Source: Polymorphobacter fuscus (GTDB lineage: Bacteria; Pseudomonadota; Alphaproteobacteria; Sphingomonadales; Sphingomonadaceae). From it: a DNA stretch of 64,000 bases. A program made the position numbers and the translations under genes. The DNA lies in contig NZ_JAATJI010000001.1 of the NCBI RefSeq assembly GCF_011927825.1, positions 2,722,014 through 2,786,013 of the forward strand, in the 5' to 3' direction. Shown in pieces: positions 63,529 to 64,000 of the stretch. Positions within the stretch are counted from its first letter, which is position 1; the number at the start of each line of letters is the position of its first letter. The notes below the pieces were generated by a model. That model was not told the DNA's origin. It ran no database searches and saw nothing but the letters and a program-made list of their open reading frames with translations.

Positions 63529-63909
63529 ATGACTGACACGAAATTCAACCCTGGCGCAGCCTTCAACCCCGGCGCAGCCGACGAAGCCGCCCTAGCGACG
63601 TTCACCATCGGCGACGTCGTGCGGCATCGGCTGTTTCCGTTCCGCGGTGTCATTTTCGACGTCGATCCGGAATTCAACAATTCCGACGAATGGTGGGAAT
63701 CGATCCCCGAACAGGTGCGGCCGCGCAAGGACCAGCCCTTTTATCACCTGCTCGCCGAAAACGACGAATCGGCCTATGTCGCCTATGTCAGCCAGCAGAA
63801 CCTGATCCTGGAGGCCGATGGCGAGCCGGTGCAGCACCCGGCCGTCCAGCAGATGTTCACCGGGCTGGAAGGCAGCCGCTACAAGCTGCGGCCCGAAATC
63901 CGCAACTAG
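63529..63909 (+). CDS. hspQ: Heat shock protein HspQ
   Basis: A 126-residue protein of the HspQ/YccV family. It is a specificity-enhancing factor for the Lon protease in enterobacteria and binds hemimethylated DNA in vitro. The domain is complete: FTIGDVVRHRLFPFRGVIFD, then EFNNSDEWWESIPEQVRP and QPFYHLLAENDESAYVAYVS. A 30-residue N-terminal tail has a repeated FNPGAA. AAAGGG lies 8 bases before the ATG at 63529. The last 90 bases of the window show no further gene. Confidence 0.92.
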   Translation: MTDTKFNPGAAFNPGAADEAALATFTIGDVVRHRLFPFRGVIFDVDPEFNNSDEWWESIPEQVRPRKDQPFYHLLAENDESAYVAYVSQQNLILEADGEPVQHPAVQQMFTGLEGSRYKLRPEIRN

Positions 63910-64000
63910 TGGATATCGCCTGACGGATGAGTCCGTTTTAGGATTCCCAGCGTCGCCTGGCCGTGCGATTCAGGATCATGCGAACCGGGATCAAATTCGA

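Overview
The window is high-GC DNA from an alphaproteobacterium, most likely a member of the Sphingomonadales. This rests on gene content: three TonB-dependent receptors, an ExuT/KduI/UxaA hexuronate cluster, EttA, HspQ, an HflK/HflC pair and several families of short hairpin repeats of a kind common in sphingomonads. Many starts are GTG or TTG, and genes are densely packed with ATGA or TGATG overlaps. No ribosomal RNA was seen, and the species cannot be named from the sequence.

Positions 1-25 kb are mostly core metabolism and housekeeping: the end of ubiA, pmbA, a CysQ-type phosphatase, a CoA-binding protein, a DegP-type protease, hflK-hflC, an Mrp/ApbC ATPase, a HerA-like ATPase, mntP behind a yybP-ykoY (Mn2+) riboswitch, an M28 peptidase, TauE and CDF transporters, ettA, a GIY-YIG nuclease framed by inverted repeats, a PRC-barrel protein, a HAD hydrolase, a GST, class I fumarase, and nrdA/nrdB. 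A perfect DnaA box and a pair of NrdR-like boxes lie upstream of nrdA.

Positions 25-28.4 kb are accessory. An AT-rich, translationally coupled gene pair of unknown function (the second has six pentapeptide repeats) sits directly after nrdB. It is followed by a ParD-like antitoxin with a broken ParE toxin, a frameshifted DUF559 gene and an orphan helix-turn-helix protein.

Positions 28.4-44.2 kb form a pectin/hexuronate utilisation locus: an esterase and a TonB receptor, a PL1-type pectate lyase and a secreted cupin, a frameshifted type-B carboxylesterase, kdgK, kduD, kduI, a LacI-family regulator, uxaA, a ketopentenoate-hydratase-like protein, an ExuT-type transporter and an HpcH/HpaI aldolase. 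Five copies of the 10-mer TGACACCGGT lie in the regulatory gaps of this locus only, and probably define the LacI-type regulon. In outline, pectate is cut outside or in the periplasm, imported by the TonB receptor and ExuT, and converted by KduI/KduD (unsaturated uronate) or UxaA (altronate) to 2-keto-3-deoxygluconate, which KdgK phosphorylates.

Positions 44.4-62.2 kb hold a small membrane protein, a GNAT, a PAP2 phosphatase, an AraC regulator divergent from a giant glycine-rich autotransporter (2014 aa), and then a tightly coupled module of siderophore-type TonB receptor, ABC ATPase, two DUF3526-type permeases and a second TonB receptor. A PAS-GGDEF diguanylate cyclase follows. The end of the window carries the wreck of a family-1 glycosyltransferase, a tRNA-Ser(CGA) gene and hspQ.
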